From: Sphingobium jiangsuense
GTDB taxonomy: Bacteria > Pseudomonadota > Alphaproteobacteria > Sphingomonadales > Sphingomonadaceae
DNA length: 64,000 nucleotides
Assembly (NCBI RefSeq): GCF_014196495.1
Contig: NZ_JACIDT010000007.1
Location: 62,001 to 126,000 of the forward strand
Direction of reading: 5' to 3'
The notes beneath the pieces are model-generated. The model was not told the DNA's origin and ran no database searches. It was given only the letters and a program-made list of their open reading frames with translations. Numbering within the stretch: position 1 is the stretch's first letter; the number at the start of each line of letters is the position of its first letter. Of this stretch, positions 10,428-20,045 are shown piece after piece. The position numbers and the translations under genes were made by a program.

Positions 10428-10456
10428 GCCTTCGCCCAAAGCGCCCGGCCTGTCAA
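10428..10456 (-). promoter_or_regulatory. Possible sigma-70-type promoter for the gcv operon
   Basis: On the minus strand a perfect TTGACA (10456-10451) is followed after 17 nt by GAAGGC, a weak -10. It lies about 45 nt upstream of the first riboswitch aptamer, where a promoter is needed. Position is the main support; the -10 match is poor. Confidence 0.35.
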
Positions 10457-10475
10457 CCGGACAGGCGAACAGCCG

Positions 10476-11636
10476 TCAGGCCGGAGGCAGCGCGCCGTGG
10501 ATTTCCTCATGGCAGCGCTCGGCGAAACGATCGGTCATGCCCGCGATATAATCGCCGATATGACGGCTGCGCTGCGGTTCCTCCATCGGCGCGCACGCGC
10601 CCCAGCCCTCGCCCATCAGGGCGGGCCGCTCGCGATAGGCGGCGAACAGGCCGGAGACGATGCGCTGCGCCCGCTCCGCCTCCGCCAGCTGCGTGCCGGA
10701 CAGATAGAGATTGGCGTACATGAAGCGCTTGAGGCCGCGTTCATGGGCGGCCATTTCATCGGAAAAATCGATGAGACGATGACCCGCTGCGCGCACATCG
10801 GCAGCGTTTTTCACCCCCGATTCCGCAATCCGCCGCCGGCTGGCCTCGATCAGGTCGTTTACCATCACGCCGATCTGGTCGCGGATCAGCTCGCGAAGCA
10901 GGCGGCTTTCCTCGACATCGGGATAGCGGGCGTGCACCTTGTCCCACCCCGCCCTGACGAACGGCACTTCGCAAATCTGGTCGAGCGTCAGCATGCCCGC
11001 GCGCAGGCCATCGTCTATGTCGTGATTGTCATAGGCGATATCGTCGGCGATCGCCGCGACCTGCGCCTCCAGCGAAGGCCAGCTGTCGAGCTCGAGCGGG
11101 AAGAGCGCGTCCAGCTCCCGCATCGCCCAGTTCGGATTGCGCACCGGGCCGTTATGCTTGGCCAGCCCCTCCAGCATTTCCCAGCTGAGGTTCAGCCCCG
11201 GAAAGCGCGGATAGGGGCTTTCGAGCTGCATCAATATGCGCAGGCAATGGGCGTTGTGGTCGAAGCCCCCGGCATCGCGCAGCGCCTCTTCCAGCGCCTT
11301 TTCCCCGGCATGGCCGAAGGGTGGATGGCCGATATCATGGGCGAGGCAGAGCGCCTCGGTCAGATCCTCGTTGAGGCCCAGCACCCGCGCGATGGTGCGG
11401 CCGATCTGCGCGACCTCCAGGCTGTGGGTCAGGCGGACGCGGTAATGATCGCCGTCGGGCGCGACGAACACCTGCGTCTTGTGGCGCAACCGCCGGAAGG
11501 CGATGGAATGGATGATCCGGTCGCGGTCGCGCTGGTACACGTCGCGCGGGCCGCGCGTCTCCCCGCCCGGTTCGGGATAGAGGCGGCCCCGGCTTTCGTC
11601 CGGATGGCAGGCATAGGATGCGGTCGTTCTGGTCAT
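10476..11636 (-). CDS. dgt: dGTPase-like dNTP triphosphohydrolase
   Basis: This is a 386-residue HD-domain hydrolase that converts dNTPs to nucleosides plus triphosphate. Metal-binding HD motifs are visible: [10 protein letters not shown], then [15 protein letters not shown], then [13 protein letters not shown]. The start [17 protein letters not shown] is chosen because it matches the family N-terminus and avoids overlap with the upstream gene; the frame itself stays open 75 bp further. The SPOR gene ends 20 bp upstream on the same strand, so the two may be co-transcribed. Confidence 0.93.
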   Translation of the reverse strand: MTRTTASYACHPDESRGRLYPEPGGETRGPRDVYQRDRDRIIHSIAFRRLRHKTQVFVAPDGDHYRVRLTHSLEVAQIGRTIARVLGLNEDLTEALCLAHDIGHPPFGHAGEKALEEALRDAGGFDHNAHCLRILMQLESPYPRFPGLNLSWEMLEGLAKHNGPVRNPNWAMRELDALFPLELDSWPSLEAQVAAIADDIAYDNHDIDDGLRAGMLTLDQICEVPFVRAGWDKVHARYPDVEESRLLRELIRDQIGVMVNDLIEASRRRIAESGVKNAADVRAAGHRLIDFSDEMAAHERGLKRFMYANLYLSGTQLAEAERAQRIVSGLFAAYRERPALMGEGWGACAPMEEPQRSRHIGDYIAGMTDRFAERCHEEIHGALPPA

Positions 11637-11655
11637 CGGAAAGAGGCGATGCGCC

Positions 11656-13647
11656 TCAGCCGCCGATCCTGTCAACCTCTTCCCCCGCATCGCTGCGCCA
11701 GACGAAGGCATCGCTGCCCGCTTTCTTCATCTCCGCCTCGACCGCCCTGGCCTTGGCCAGATTGGGGAACGGCCCGACCACGAGGCGGTTGGTCTGCCCC
11801 CAGCCCGCCGACCAGCCGTCATATCTGGCGAGCGCGGCATGATCCTTCTTCATCCGCCGGAGCGTGAAGGCGAGCGCGCCCTTGTCCCGCCCGACGCCGA
11901 TCTGCACCCAATAACGGGCGGGATTTTCGGCAAGGCGCTTCTTCTCCGCCTCGGCCTTGGCCTTCGCTTCGGCCTCCGCTTTGCGGCGGGCGGCCTCCTT
12001 CGCCTCGGCGGCCTTGCGTGCCCTAGCCTCGGCCGCTTCCTGCCTGCGCTTCTCGGCCTGCATCGCGGCGATTTCCGCGAGGTTGACCGGCACCACGTCC
12101 TGACGGCGCTCCGCCTCCGGAATGCTGATCTCCGCCATGATCTCGGCCAGCGAACGAGTCGATTCCGCCGGGGCGGCGGGCGTGGGCGTGGACGCGGGTG
12201 CGGGTGCGGGTGTAGCTGCGGGGACGGAAGCCACGGCCGGGGCGGGCGCCGAGGCGGGCGTGGCCGGGGTGGCGGCGGGCGCGGCGGGGGTCCGGACCGC
12301 CCCCTCCACCGGCGTGGGTGGTCCCTGAATCTGCCGCGCGGCGGGAGGCTGTGCCGCCGCCACGGCGGTTCCCACCGGCTCGCGAGGCGTGGCGGCAACG
12401 GCGGTTGCGGGCCGTAGATCGACTCTCGGCGTAGCGGGCGGGGATGCGGAGGGCGTCGATGTTGGAGGCGTCGGCGCGGCTGCCCTCACCACCGGGGCGG
12501 GCTGAGGCGGCGGACTGGCCGCAGGCTGGCTGGCCGGTGATTGGCTGGCTGGCGTCGCACTGGCTGCCGGACCGGCGACAGGCCGGGCGGCGGGTGCAGG
12601 CGTCGCAGGCGCGGAAGTCGCGGGTGCCGGGGTTGCGCGCCCGGCCGACGCAGGCGGCGGAGTCGCGGGCGCGGGTGTCGGTGCGGAGGGGGCCACAGGC
12701 GCGGCGGCGATGCGGGTGGCGGCGGCGCTTTCCCGCGCGGCGGCGCGAGTGGTCCGGGTGCGGGGCTGCCTCTCCCTGCCGCTCTTCCTCTCGGCCGGTT
12801 CGACGGTGGCGGAGGGCGGCTGCGGGGCGGGCACGGCGGTGGAAGCCACGCGCACATTGACCAGCCCGGCGGGGAACTGCCCCATATGCACGGCCGCCGC
12901 GCGCTGCCCCGGCGTCAGCATCGCCATGCGCTCGATATAGGGCTTGATCGCGTCGGCCAGCGCGGGCGGCATGGTCTTGCTGGTAATGTCCAGCGCGTCG
13001 GCGGTGCGCCCGTTCATCGCCAGGATGAAGGCGCGGTCGCGCCATGCGGCGCGGTCGTTCTTGTACAGCAGCGGTTGCAGCGTTCGCTCGGCCATGTCGA
13101 CCTGGCCGGAAATGCCGAGCGACACCGCATAGCGGCGCAGGGCGACCGCATTGTCGGGGTCGCGTTGCAGCGCCTCCTGATAATCGCGCTGCGCGCCCGC
13201 CTGATTGCCGCTGAGGTCGCGCGCCAACCCGCGATCGATCAGCAACGGCAGGTCGGAATAGCGCAGGGTCGCCGCCTGCTCCATCAGGCGCAGGCCGTCG
13301 CCGGTCTGCCCCAGCGCCAGCATCGCCCGCCCCAGCCCCGCCTTCACCCGGCCGTTATTGGGCGACACATCGTCCGCCCGGCCGAAAAAGCCGATGGCGG
13401 AGCGCGGATCGTCCAGCTTCAGCGCGGCTTCCCCGGCGTCGATCAGCGCGTCGGTGTCGCGCGGGCTGCTCGCCAGCCTCGACATCGCATTGGCGAGCGT
13501 GCGCCCGGCATCGGCGGCGGACTGCGCTTCCGCCTGTGAGGAGGACGGCGCGGCGGTCTGGGCCAGCGCGGCGGCAGGGGTCAGTGCCAATGCGCAACCG
13601 GCAAGCAGGCTGGCCGAGCCGAGGAGGGAACGAAAAAGGACGGTCAT
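11656..13647 (-). CDS. TPR and SPOR domain periplasmic/envelope protein
   Basis: This is a 663-residue protein. A signal peptide (~1-29, ending AAALAQ) precedes several TPR-like helices to ~270, a very long Ala/Pro/Thr-rich low-complexity linker (~290-520), an Ala/Lys/Glu-rich coiled segment (~540-590), and a C-terminal SPOR domain ([20 protein letters not shown]...[13 protein letters not shown]). SPOR domains bind denuded septal peptidoglycan, which fits its location beside the ftsZ end of the dcw cluster. No enzymatic domain is seen. The linker is strongly biased in composition and probably disordered. Confidence 0.85.
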   Translation of the reverse strand: MTVLFRSLLGSASLLAGCALALTPAAALAQTAAPSSSQAEAQSAADAGRTLANAMSRLASSPRDTDALIDAGEAALKLDDPRSAIGFFGRADDVSPNNGRVKAGLGRAMLALGQTGDGLRLMEQAATLRYSDLPLLIDRGLARDLSGNQAGAQRDYQEALQRDPDNAVALRRYAVSLGISGQVDMAERTLQPLLYKNDRAAWRDRAFILAMNGRTADALDITSKTMPPALADAIKPYIERMAMLTPGQRAAAVHMGQFPAGLVNVRVASTAVPAPQPPSATVEPAERKSGRERQPRTRTTRAAARESAAATRIAAAPVAPSAPTPAPATPPPASAGRATPAPATSAPATPAPAARPVAGPAASATPASQSPASQPAASPPPQPAPVVRAAAPTPPTSTPSASPPATPRVDLRPATAVAATPREPVGTAVAAAQPPAARQIQGPPTPVEGAVRTPAAPAATPATPASAPAPAVASVPAATPAPAPASTPTPAAPAESTRSLAEIMAEISIPEAERRQDVVPVNLAEIAAMQAEKRRQEAAEARARKAAEAKEAARRKAEAEAKAKAEAEKKRLAENPARYWVQIGVGRDKGALAFTLRRMKKDHAALARYDGWSAGWGQTNRLVVGPFPNLAKARAVEAEMKKAGSDAFVWRSDAGEEVDRIGG

Positions 13648-13908
13648 GATCGGGTTATCCAGGGTTTGTCCGTTGCTGTCGTTGCGGATCGCGCCATGCT
13701 GTCACGGTCGCGATCCGGGCGCCTTCCCCGACCGGAAAAGGCGCGGACCCCTTTTATCTATAGAGCCGCCCGCCGGTTCCGGCAGGCCGCCCCCTGCTGT
13801 TCGCTTTTCCTGCGCGGCGCCATGCCGGACAGGTTCCCGCGCGGATCGGCGGGAAGGACGGTCGGCGGTCCGCCGCTCCCCGAAGGAAGCGGCTGGCCGG
13901 CCGGCGAT

Positions 13909-15390
13909 TTACTGATTGCCCTGCCGGTTGAGGAACTGCGGGAAGTTGGTCACGGGCGCGCTTTCTTCCTCGTCCTCCGCCTCATTGGTGCGGCCGAAAC
14001 CGCGAGACAGGCCGGACATGCGCTCGAACAGCGTTCCGCCGGTGCTGCGCGGCGCGGGCGCGGGCTTGGCCGCAGCGGCGGGCTTCGACGCCAGCGGCGA
14101 ACGGGGCGCGGGGGCCTCTCCGCCCAGCAGCAATTCGTCCTCGCCGTTGATGTCGTCGAACCGGGCGACCGGGCGCACCGGCGCGGCTTCCGGTTCCACG
14201 GCGGGTGCGGGCTGCACGGTTTCCGCCACAGCTTCCGCCTCGGTGCCGGCCAGATCCATCGGCTCTTCCTCGGCCACCGGCTCGGCCGCAGCGGGCTGCG
14301 CTTCGACCGGCGGCACCTCTGCCGCCGGGGCAGGCGCGGGTGCGGCAACCGGCGCGGCGGGCGCCGCCGCCGGACGGCTGGCGAAGCTGAACGGCTGCGA
14401 CGCGGGCACCGCCGCCGGGCTGCTTTCGCTCTCGATGCCGGTCGCGACGACCGACACGCGGATCTTGCCTTCGAGGTCCGGGTTGAACGCCGAGCCCCAG
14501 ATGATGTTCGCATCGGGATCGACCAGCTCGCGAATATGGTTCGCGGCCTCGTCCACCTCCATCAGGCGCATGTCCTCGCCGCCGGTGATCGAGACGATGA
14601 CGCCCTTCGCGCCCTTCATCGACACGCCGTCGAGCAACGGGTTGGCGATCGCCTTTTCGGCGGCGGCCAGCGCGCGGCCGTCGCCGTCGGCCTCGCCCGT
14701 GCCCATCATCGCCTTGCCCATCTCGCCCATGACGGAACGGACGTCCGCGAAGTCGAGGTTGATGAGGCCCGGCATGACCATCAGGTCGGTGATGCCGCGC
14801 ACGCCCTGCTGCAGCACCTCGTCGGCCATCTGGAACGCTTCCTTGAAGGTCGTGTTCGGATTGGCGACGAGGAAGAGGTTCTGGTTCGGGATGACGATCA
14901 GCGTGTCGACATGCTTCTGCAATTCCTCGATACCGGCATCGGCCGAGCGCGCCCGGCGGGCCCCTTCGAAGGTGAAGGGCTTGGTGACGACGCCCACGGT
15001 CAAAATGCCGCGATCGCGCGCCGCCTTGGCGATGACCGGGGCTGCGCCGGTGCCGGTGCCGCCGCCCATGCCGGCCGCGATGAACACCATATGCGCGCCG
15101 TCGAGCGCCTCTTCCACGGTATTGATGGTTTCTTCCGCCGCCGCGCGGCCGATTTCCGGCCGCGAGCCCGCGCCCAGCCCTTCGGTGATGCGCGGGCCGA
15201 GCTGGATGCGCCGTTCCGCCGGAGACGCATTGAGCGCCTGCGCATCGGTATTGGCGACGATGAAATCGACCCCTTCCACCTGGGCCGCGATCATGTTGGC
15301 GATGGCGTTTCCGCCCGCGCCCCCCACACCGATGACGGAGATGCGGGGCTTCAGTTCGTCAACAAGCGGCGGTCCGATTTCGATGCTCAT
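13909..15390 (-). CDS. ftsZ: Cell division protein FtsZ
   Basis: This is a 493-residue tubulin homologue that forms the Z-ring. The GTP-binding signature [11 protein letters not shown] and T7 loop region ([11 protein letters not shown]) are present. After the globular core (~1-330) comes a long Ala/Pro/Glu-rich linker and then a C-terminal peptide NFPQFLNRQ that should bind FtsA and partners. The start [16 protein letters not shown] is the family start; a TTG 48 bp upstream is in frame but less likely. It is separated from ftsA by 149 bp, unlike the tightly packed genes upstream. Confidence 0.98.
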   Translation of the reverse strand: MSIEIGPPLVDELKPRISVIGVGGAGGNAIANMIAAQVEGVDFIVANTDAQALNASPAERRIQLGPRITEGLGAGSRPEIGRAAAEETINTVEEALDGAHMVFIAAGMGGGTGTGAAPVIAKAARDRGILTVGVVTKPFTFEGARRARSADAGIEELQKHVDTLIVIPNQNLFLVANPNTTFKEAFQMADEVLQQGVRGITDLMVMPGLINLDFADVRSVMGEMGKAMMGTGEADGDGRALAAAEKAIANPLLDGVSMKGAKGVIVSITGGEDMRLMEVDEAANHIRELVDPDANIIWGSAFNPDLEGKIRVSVVATGIESESSPAAVPASQPFSFASRPAAAPAAPVAAPAPAPAAEVPPVEAQPAAAEPVAEEEPMDLAGTEAEAVAETVQPAPAVEPEAAPVRPVARFDDINGEDELLLGGEAPAPRSPLASKPAAAAKPAPAPRSTGGTLFERMSGLSRGFGRTNEAEDEEESAPVTNFPQFLNRQGNQ

Positions 15391-15435
15391 ATATCTGCTC
15401 CCAAGGGCCGGTGCCCCAACCTTCCATTGCTGCCC

Positions 15436-15464
15436 CAATAATGCCGGATCGGCACATGTTTCAA
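15436..15464 (-). promoter_or_regulatory. Possible ftsZ promoter
   Basis: In the ftsA-ftsZ gap the minus strand carries TTGAAA (15464-15459) and, after 17 nt, TTATTG (15441-15436), about 45 nt before the ftsZ ATG. The unusually long gap and its AT-rich stretch suggest that ftsZ has its own promoter here. The match to consensus is moderate. Confidence 0.35.
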
Positions 15465-15539
15465 TTCTGCTTCATGCACGAGATCAGAACGCAATTCATC
15501 CCTTTTTTAACCAAATCCATTGAGGAACGTAACAGATTG

Positions 15540-16805
15540 TCAGTAATTCGCCTTCACCACGCTGACGAGGCGCCGCCACCAGCCCATCGGCGTGGCCTGC
15601 GCGCCGGAAGAACCGGCCACGCCCTCCATCTGCCTCAGGTCCAGCGGCCTTGCATGACCATAGAGCGCGAGGCCCACCAATGTCGCGAAGGCAGGGCCGG
15701 AATGTGCCTCCGGCAAGGCGAGCAGACCGCGCGGGCGGCCGATGCGCACCGTGCGCCCCAGCGCGCCCTGCGCATAGTCGGCGATGCCCTTCATCTCCGC
15801 GCCTCCGCCGGTCAGCACCACCTGCCGCCCGGCGGGCGTGGTGAAGCCCAGCTGCGTCAGCGCCTCGCCCACCTTCACCATGATCTGGTTGAGCCGCTCG
15901 CAGATCACCGCGACCAGCGCGGCGCGGGTGATGCGCCCGCCGTCGCTGCGCTCCCCCTCCGCGACATTGGGCACGATCTCGATCATCTCGCGGAAATCGC
16001 GCGGGTTCTGGAGCGCCGAGCCGTAGAAGCATTTCACCCGTTCCGCCTGGCTGCGACGGATGCCGAAGGCCGAGGCGATATCGTCGGTGATGTCGGACGC
16101 ACCCATCGGAATGCTCTGCATGCCGAGCAGCATGCCGCCCGCATAGACCGAGACATTGGTGACGCCCGCGCCCAGTTCGACCAGCGCCACGCCCAACTCC
16201 CGCTCCTCTTCGCTCAGGCAAGCCATGCCCGTCGCCATCGGCGCGGCGACGATGCCGTTGACGTTGAGATAGGCCCCACGCACGCACAATTCCATGTTCG
16301 CCAGCGGCGCGCCGTCGGCCAACACCACATGGATGTCGACGCCCAGCCGGTCGGCGTGCATGCCTTCGGGCCGCTTCACCCCCTCGGTGCCGTTGATGAC
16401 GAAGCAGGCGGGCTGCGCGTGCAATATCACCTTGCCGCCGGGGTCGATGCTGTCCCGGCCGATCACCATCAGTTCCTCGATATCGTCGCGCTCCACGCGG
16501 AAGCCGCCCAGCTCCCGCTCCACCGACACGATGTCGCTGACGAGGTTGCCGCCCGAAAAGCCGACCCACACATCCTCGATGTTGCTGCCCGCGACGCGCT
16601 CGGCCTGCTCGACCGTCTCCCGCACGGCGAGTTCGGTGCGCTCCATGTCGGCGATGAAGCCCCGGCGCACGCCCCGGCTCTCGCGCTGGCCGGTGCCCAG
16701 CACCTCCATCTCGCCCGCGTCGTTGATCGCCGCGATCAGCGCGGAGATCTTCCACGAGCCTATGTCCACGGCGGTGATGAGCTGTCGGGTCTTTGGTGGT
16801 GGCAT
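15540..16805 (-). CDS. ftsA: Cell division protein FtsA
   Basis: This is a 421-residue actin-like ATPase that tethers FtsZ to the membrane. The N-terminal phosphate-1 region AVDIGSWKISALIA is present, the SHS2/1C domain follows, and the C-terminus has a WWRRLVSVVKANY amphipathic membrane-binding helix. It begins seven bases after ftsQ ends, in the same operon. Confidence 0.97.
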   Translation of the reverse strand: MPPPKTRQLITAVDIGSWKISALIAAINDAGEMEVLGTGQRESRGVRRGFIADMERTELAVRETVEQAERVAGSNIEDVWVGFSGGNLVSDIVSVERELGGFRVERDDIEELMVIGRDSIDPGGKVILHAQPACFVINGTEGVKRPEGMHADRLGVDIHVVLADGAPLANMELCVRGAYLNVNGIVAAPMATGMACLSEEERELGVALVELGAGVTNVSVYAGGMLLGMQSIPMGASDITDDIASAFGIRRSQAERVKCFYGSALQNPRDFREMIEIVPNVAEGERSDGGRITRAALVAVICERLNQIMVKVGEALTQLGFTTPAGRQVVLTGGGAEMKGIADYAQGALGRTVRIGRPRGLLALPEAHSGPAFATLVGLALYGHARPLDLRQMEGVAGSSGAQATPMGWWRRLVSVVKANY

Positions 16806-16811
16806 GCGTCG

Positions 16812-17804
16812 TCAACCCTGTTCCTTGCGCGGCGCATCCGCGCCGGTGCTGTCCGTGGCGTCCTCCCCGGCCGGAGCGTCCGCCTTGTCGCCATCGGCGG
16901 CGGAAGCCGGAACGTCCGGCGCATTCGCCCCCTTGGGCAGGCGCAGGATGAACTTGTCGGGATCGCGCATGTCGAAGCGCGGAATGCCGCGTCCCAGCAG
17001 GCGGTTGAGGCCATCGAGCCGCGCGAAGGTGACCAGCGCGCTCGCCGCCTGCTCATCCCCCTCCGGCAGCGACAGCGTCTCGCCCGACTGGAAGCGCAGG
17101 TCCCAGCGGCGGTTGCCGACCCAGGTCGCCCCGGCCAGCACCGGCTTCAGCGCGGGCGCCGCCTCCATCAGCAGCGCAAGCCGCGCCGCCTGCCGGTTGG
17201 CGTCCGTCCCCACCAGCAGCGGCAGGTCCGGCATCGCGGCGGGCGACACCGGCTCCAGCACCACGCCCTCGGCATCGATCAGCGAAAGCTTGCCGCCCTG
17301 CTGCCACACGGCCGCGGGCTTGCGCTCCACCACGTCGACCACCAGCGTATCGGGCAGGCGGCGGGAAATGCGCGCATCCTGCACCCAGGGCAGGTGCATG
17401 ATGTCCTGCCGCACCTTCGGCAGGTCGATGTTCAGCATCGAGCGGTCCACCTGCCCCAGCGCGATCGCATAGACCGCCATCTCGTCCATGCGCTCGGTGC
17501 CGTGCACCTCGACCTTCTCCACCTGAAAGCCCGCACGCGCCGCCCATTCGCCCATTTCCATGCGCAGCATGCCGAACAGGCCGAAGAAGCTCGCCGCGCC
17601 CCAGAGCAGCAGCGCGATCAGCAGCAGCACCGCCCAGTTGATCAGGCGGTTGAGGCCCGCCCGGCTGATCGGCAAGCGCGCCAGCCACAGGTCGAACGCC
17701 GATTTCTGGCGGACGGCGCCCCGGCGCGACCGCGCGGTGACCTTCGCCTGCCCCTTGACGGACAGACGGCTGGTGCCTCCGCGACGGATGCGCGCTTCGC
17801 TCAT
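16812..17804 (-). CDS. ftsQ: Cell division protein FtsQ
   Basis: This is a 330-residue bitopic inner-membrane divisome protein. A basic cytoplasmic tail (~1-50) precedes one TM helix (NWAVLLLIALLLWGAASFFGL), then a POTRA domain (FQVEKVEVHGTERM) and the FtsQ domain (IDLPKVRQDIMHLPWVQDARISRRLPDTL). The tail after ~300 is acidic and Ala-rich. The ATG overlaps the ddl stop (ATGA). The longer frame upstream is out-of-frame ddl sequence. Confidence 0.95.
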   Translation of the reverse strand: MSEARIRRGGTSRLSVKGQAKVTARSRRGAVRQKSAFDLWLARLPISRAGLNRLINWAVLLLIALLLWGAASFFGLFGMLRMEMGEWAARAGFQVEKVEVHGTERMDEMAVYAIALGQVDRSMLNIDLPKVRQDIMHLPWVQDARISRRLPDTLVVDVVERKPAAVWQQGGKLSLIDAEGVVLEPVSPAAMPDLPLLVGTDANRQAARLALLMEAAPALKPVLAGATWVGNRRWDLRFQSGETLSLPEGDEQAASALVTFARLDGLNRLLGRGIPRFDMRDPDKFILRLPKGANAPDVPASAADGDKADAPAGEDATDSTGADAPRKEQG

Positions 17805-18724
17805 AGCGCCTCTTCGATGATGCGCTCGACCAGCTCGGCATAGTCGATGCCCAGCTTCGCCGCCTGTTCGGGCACGAGGCTGAGCGGCGTCATGCCCGGC
17901 TGGGTGTTGACCTCCAGCAGGAAGAGGCCGTCCAGCCCCTTTTCGTCGTCCCAGCGGAAATCGGCGCGCGACGTGCCCTTGCACCCCAGCAGGCGATGCG
18001 CCCGCAGCGCGATGTCGCGGCACGCCTGCGTTATCTCCTCCGGCACGTCGGCGGGGCAGACATGCTCGGTCATGCCGTCGGTATATTTGGCGTCGAAATC
18101 GTAGAAGCCCGATTTGGGCCGCAATTCGGTGACCAGCAGCGCCTCCTCACCCAGCACCGCCGTGGTCAACTCCCGCCCGCGAATATAGGGTTCGGCCAGC
18201 AGCTCATCGAAATGCTTCCACGGCCCCTCCACATCGCGGCCGATGGGCGAGCCGTAATTGCCGTCCGCCGTGACGATGGCGACGCCGACCGAGCTGCCCT
18301 CGCGCGGCGGCTTCACTACATAGGGGCGCGGCAGCGGGTCGCCTTCGTGCAGGCTTTCGCTGCGCACCACCTTGCCGGCGGGCATCGGAATGCCGGCGGG
18401 CACCAGCACCTGCTTGGTCAGTTCCTTGTCGATGGCGACGACCGAGGTGGCGAGGCCCGAATGGGTATATCTGATGCCCATCAGGTCCATCATCCCCTGC
18501 ACCGTGCCGTCCTCGCCCGGCACGCCGTGGAGGGCGTTGAACACGATATCGGGCTTCGCCTCCGCCAGCCGCAGCGCGACATCGCGGTCCATGTCGATGC
18601 GCGTCACTGTGTGGCCGCGCGATTCCAGCGCCCTGGCCACGCCCTCGCCGCTCGACAGCGAAACCGGGCGCTCCGACGACCAGCCGCCCATCAGCACGGC
18701 GACATGCCACGGACCACGGCTCAT
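17801..18724 (-). CDS. ddl: D-alanine--D-alanine ligase
   Basis: This is a 307-residue ATP-grasp enzyme that makes the D-Ala-D-Ala dipeptide used by MurF. Family motifs are GGWSSERPVSLSSG at the N-terminus, HGVPGEDGTVQGMMD, PREGSSVGV and LEVNTQPGMTPLSLVPEQA. Both ends overlap their neighbours by four bases (murB upstream, ftsQ downstream), indicating a tightly coupled operon. Confidence 0.97.
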   Translation of the reverse strand: MSRGPWHVAVLMGGWSSERPVSLSSGEGVARALESRGHTVTRIDMDRDVALRLAEAKPDIVFNALHGVPGEDGTVQGMMDLMGIRYTHSGLATSVVAIDKELTKQVLVPAGIPMPAGKVVRSESLHEGDPLPRPYVVKPPREGSSVGVAIVTADGNYGSPIGRDVEGPWKHFDELLAEPYIRGRELTTAVLGEEALLVTELRPKSGFYDFDAKYTDGMTEHVCPADVPEEITQACRDIALRAHRLLGCKGTSRADFRWDDEKGLDGLFLLEVNTQPGMTPLSLVPEQAAKLGIDYAELVERIIEEAL

Positions 18725-19653
18725 GCGTCGCTATCCTTCGAAACCTTGACCAATTCCAGGCCCACGCGCTGTATTTCCCATTCCAGTTCCACGCCACTGC
18801 TGTCCTTCACCCGGCGGCGCACCTCCTCGCCCAATGCCTCGATATCGGCGGAGCTTGCCGCGCCGAGGTTGAGCAGGAAGTTGCAATGCTTTTCCGACAC
18901 CTGCGCGTCGCCCAGTCGCAGCCCCCGGCATCCGGCCTCGTCGACCAACTGCCATGCCTTGTGCGGCAGCGGGTTCTTGAAGGTCGATCCGCCGGTGCGG
19001 CTGCGCAGCGGCTGCGAGGCTTCGCGCTCGGCGGCGATGCGATCCATCTCCGCCTGAATGGCGGCAGGCTCGCCCGGCTCGCCCCGGAAGGTCGCGGAAA
19101 CGACGATAGCCCCTTCGGGCAGGGTGCTGTGGCGATAGCTGTAGCCCAGCGCCCCGACCGGCAGCGTCACCCGCTCGCCGGAGCGCAGCACCACGTCGGC
19201 CTCGACCAATATGTCCTTCACCTCGCGGCCATAGGCGCCGCCGTTCATGCGCACGAAGCCGCCCACGGTGCCGGGGATCGAGCGCAGGAACTCCAGCCCC
19301 GCCGCGCCCGCATCCCGCGCGGCGGACGAGACCGCGATGCCCGACGCCCCGCCGCCGCAGCGCAAGGTCAGAGGCGCGACCTGCTCCACCTTGCCGCACG
19401 CCTTGCCCAGCCGCACGACCACGCCCGGCACGCCGCCGTCGCGCACGATCAGGTTCGACCCCAGCCCCAGCGCCATCACCGGCACATCGGGCGGCAGGTC
19501 GCGCAGAAATTCCTGCAAATCCTCGACATCGGCGGGCTCGAACAGCCATTGCGCCGCGCCGCCCGACTTGAACCAGACCAGCGGCGCCAGCGGCGCCTGC
19601 GCCGTCAGCTTCCCCCTCACGCGCGGCATGGCCGCCGCCATGCCCTCATCCAT
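18721..19653 (-). CDS. murB: UDP-N-acetylenolpyruvoylglucosamine reductase
   Basis: This is a 310-residue FAD-dependent enzyme that forms UDP-MurNAc. FAD-binding segments are LGLGSNLIVRDGGVPGVVV and SIPGTVGGFVRMNGGAYGREV; the C-terminal domain has SRTGGSTFKNP and a final catalytic Glu region. It is the first gene of the murB-ddl-ftsQ-ftsA-ftsZ block. In related organisms murC lies immediately upstream; here murC is 25 kb away and the upstream flank is the edge of the catabolic island. It must therefore use a promoter in 19654-20045 or one read through from the island. Confidence 0.96.
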   Translation of the reverse strand: MDEGMAAAMPRVRGKLTAQAPLAPLVWFKSGGAAQWLFEPADVEDLQEFLRDLPPDVPVMALGLGSNLIVRDGGVPGVVVRLGKACGKVEQVAPLTLRCGGGASGIAVSSAARDAGAAGLEFLRSIPGTVGGFVRMNGGAYGREVKDILVEADVVLRSGERVTLPVGALGYSYRHSTLPEGAIVVSATFRGEPGEPAAIQAEMDRIAAEREASQPLRSRTGGSTFKNPLPHKAWQLVDEAGCRGLRLGDAQVSEKHCNFLLNLGAASSADIEALGEEVRRRVKDSSGVELEWEIQRVGLELVKVSKDSDA

Positions 19654-19725
19654 GGATACGGGCTGCGAAATGACATCCTTCTTTCCCGCAAGGCTGGGGA
19701 ACGAAGGAAGAAAATGCGATCATTC

Positions 19726-19860
19726 AGCTACTCCATCTCACGGCACGGACGGCGCTTTTCCCCGCAAGGGGTCGAGCCCGGCCGCGCCGGTGCATCCTCC
19801 AGCATAAAGAAGCCGCCATGGCTGATAAAGAGGTCAGTCACCTTGCGCGCAGAAAAATCC
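19726..19860 (-). pseudogene. Decayed 3' fragment of ftsW
   Basis: This stretch is clearly related to the end of the intact ftsW at 47246-47400, in the same orientation. Positions 19799-19833 match 47336-47370 at 31 of 35 bases, and all four differences are transitions. A further match, CTCCATYTCACGGC, lies at 19730 versus 47251. The encoded peptide reads FISHGGFFML where FtsW has the SEDS motif FISYGGSSML. Spacing between the two matched blocks differs by 17 bp, so the copy has indels. It has no full-length frame or plausible start and is read as a relic. Most of the remaining 19654-20045 gap shows nothing else recognisable except the operator at its right end. Confidence 0.7.
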
Positions 19861-20001
19861 CGCGCAGGTCCGCCACGACCCGCCGACCATGGACAGGGGC
19901 CATAGACGGACGCTTGCCAAATGCAAGCCGCGCAGCGAAGAATGGCGACACCGGACTGGCGGGAAGGCAATCGGCGCTTGCCATTTTCATTTCAGAACAT
20001 A

Positions 20002-20018
20002 ATGCTGTCTAACAGAAC
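20002..20018 (+). promoter_or_regulatory. Island operator, site 1 (ATGCTGTCTAACAGAAC)
   Basis: A variant of the GTTCT-N7-AGAAC palindrome with a degenerate left half. An extra AGAAC half-site lies three bases to the left (19994-19998), as at most other copies. It sits 27 bp before the aldehyde dehydrogenase ATG. Confidence 0.6.
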
Positions 20019-20045
20019 AATCTATTCGCATATGGAGCACAGAAG

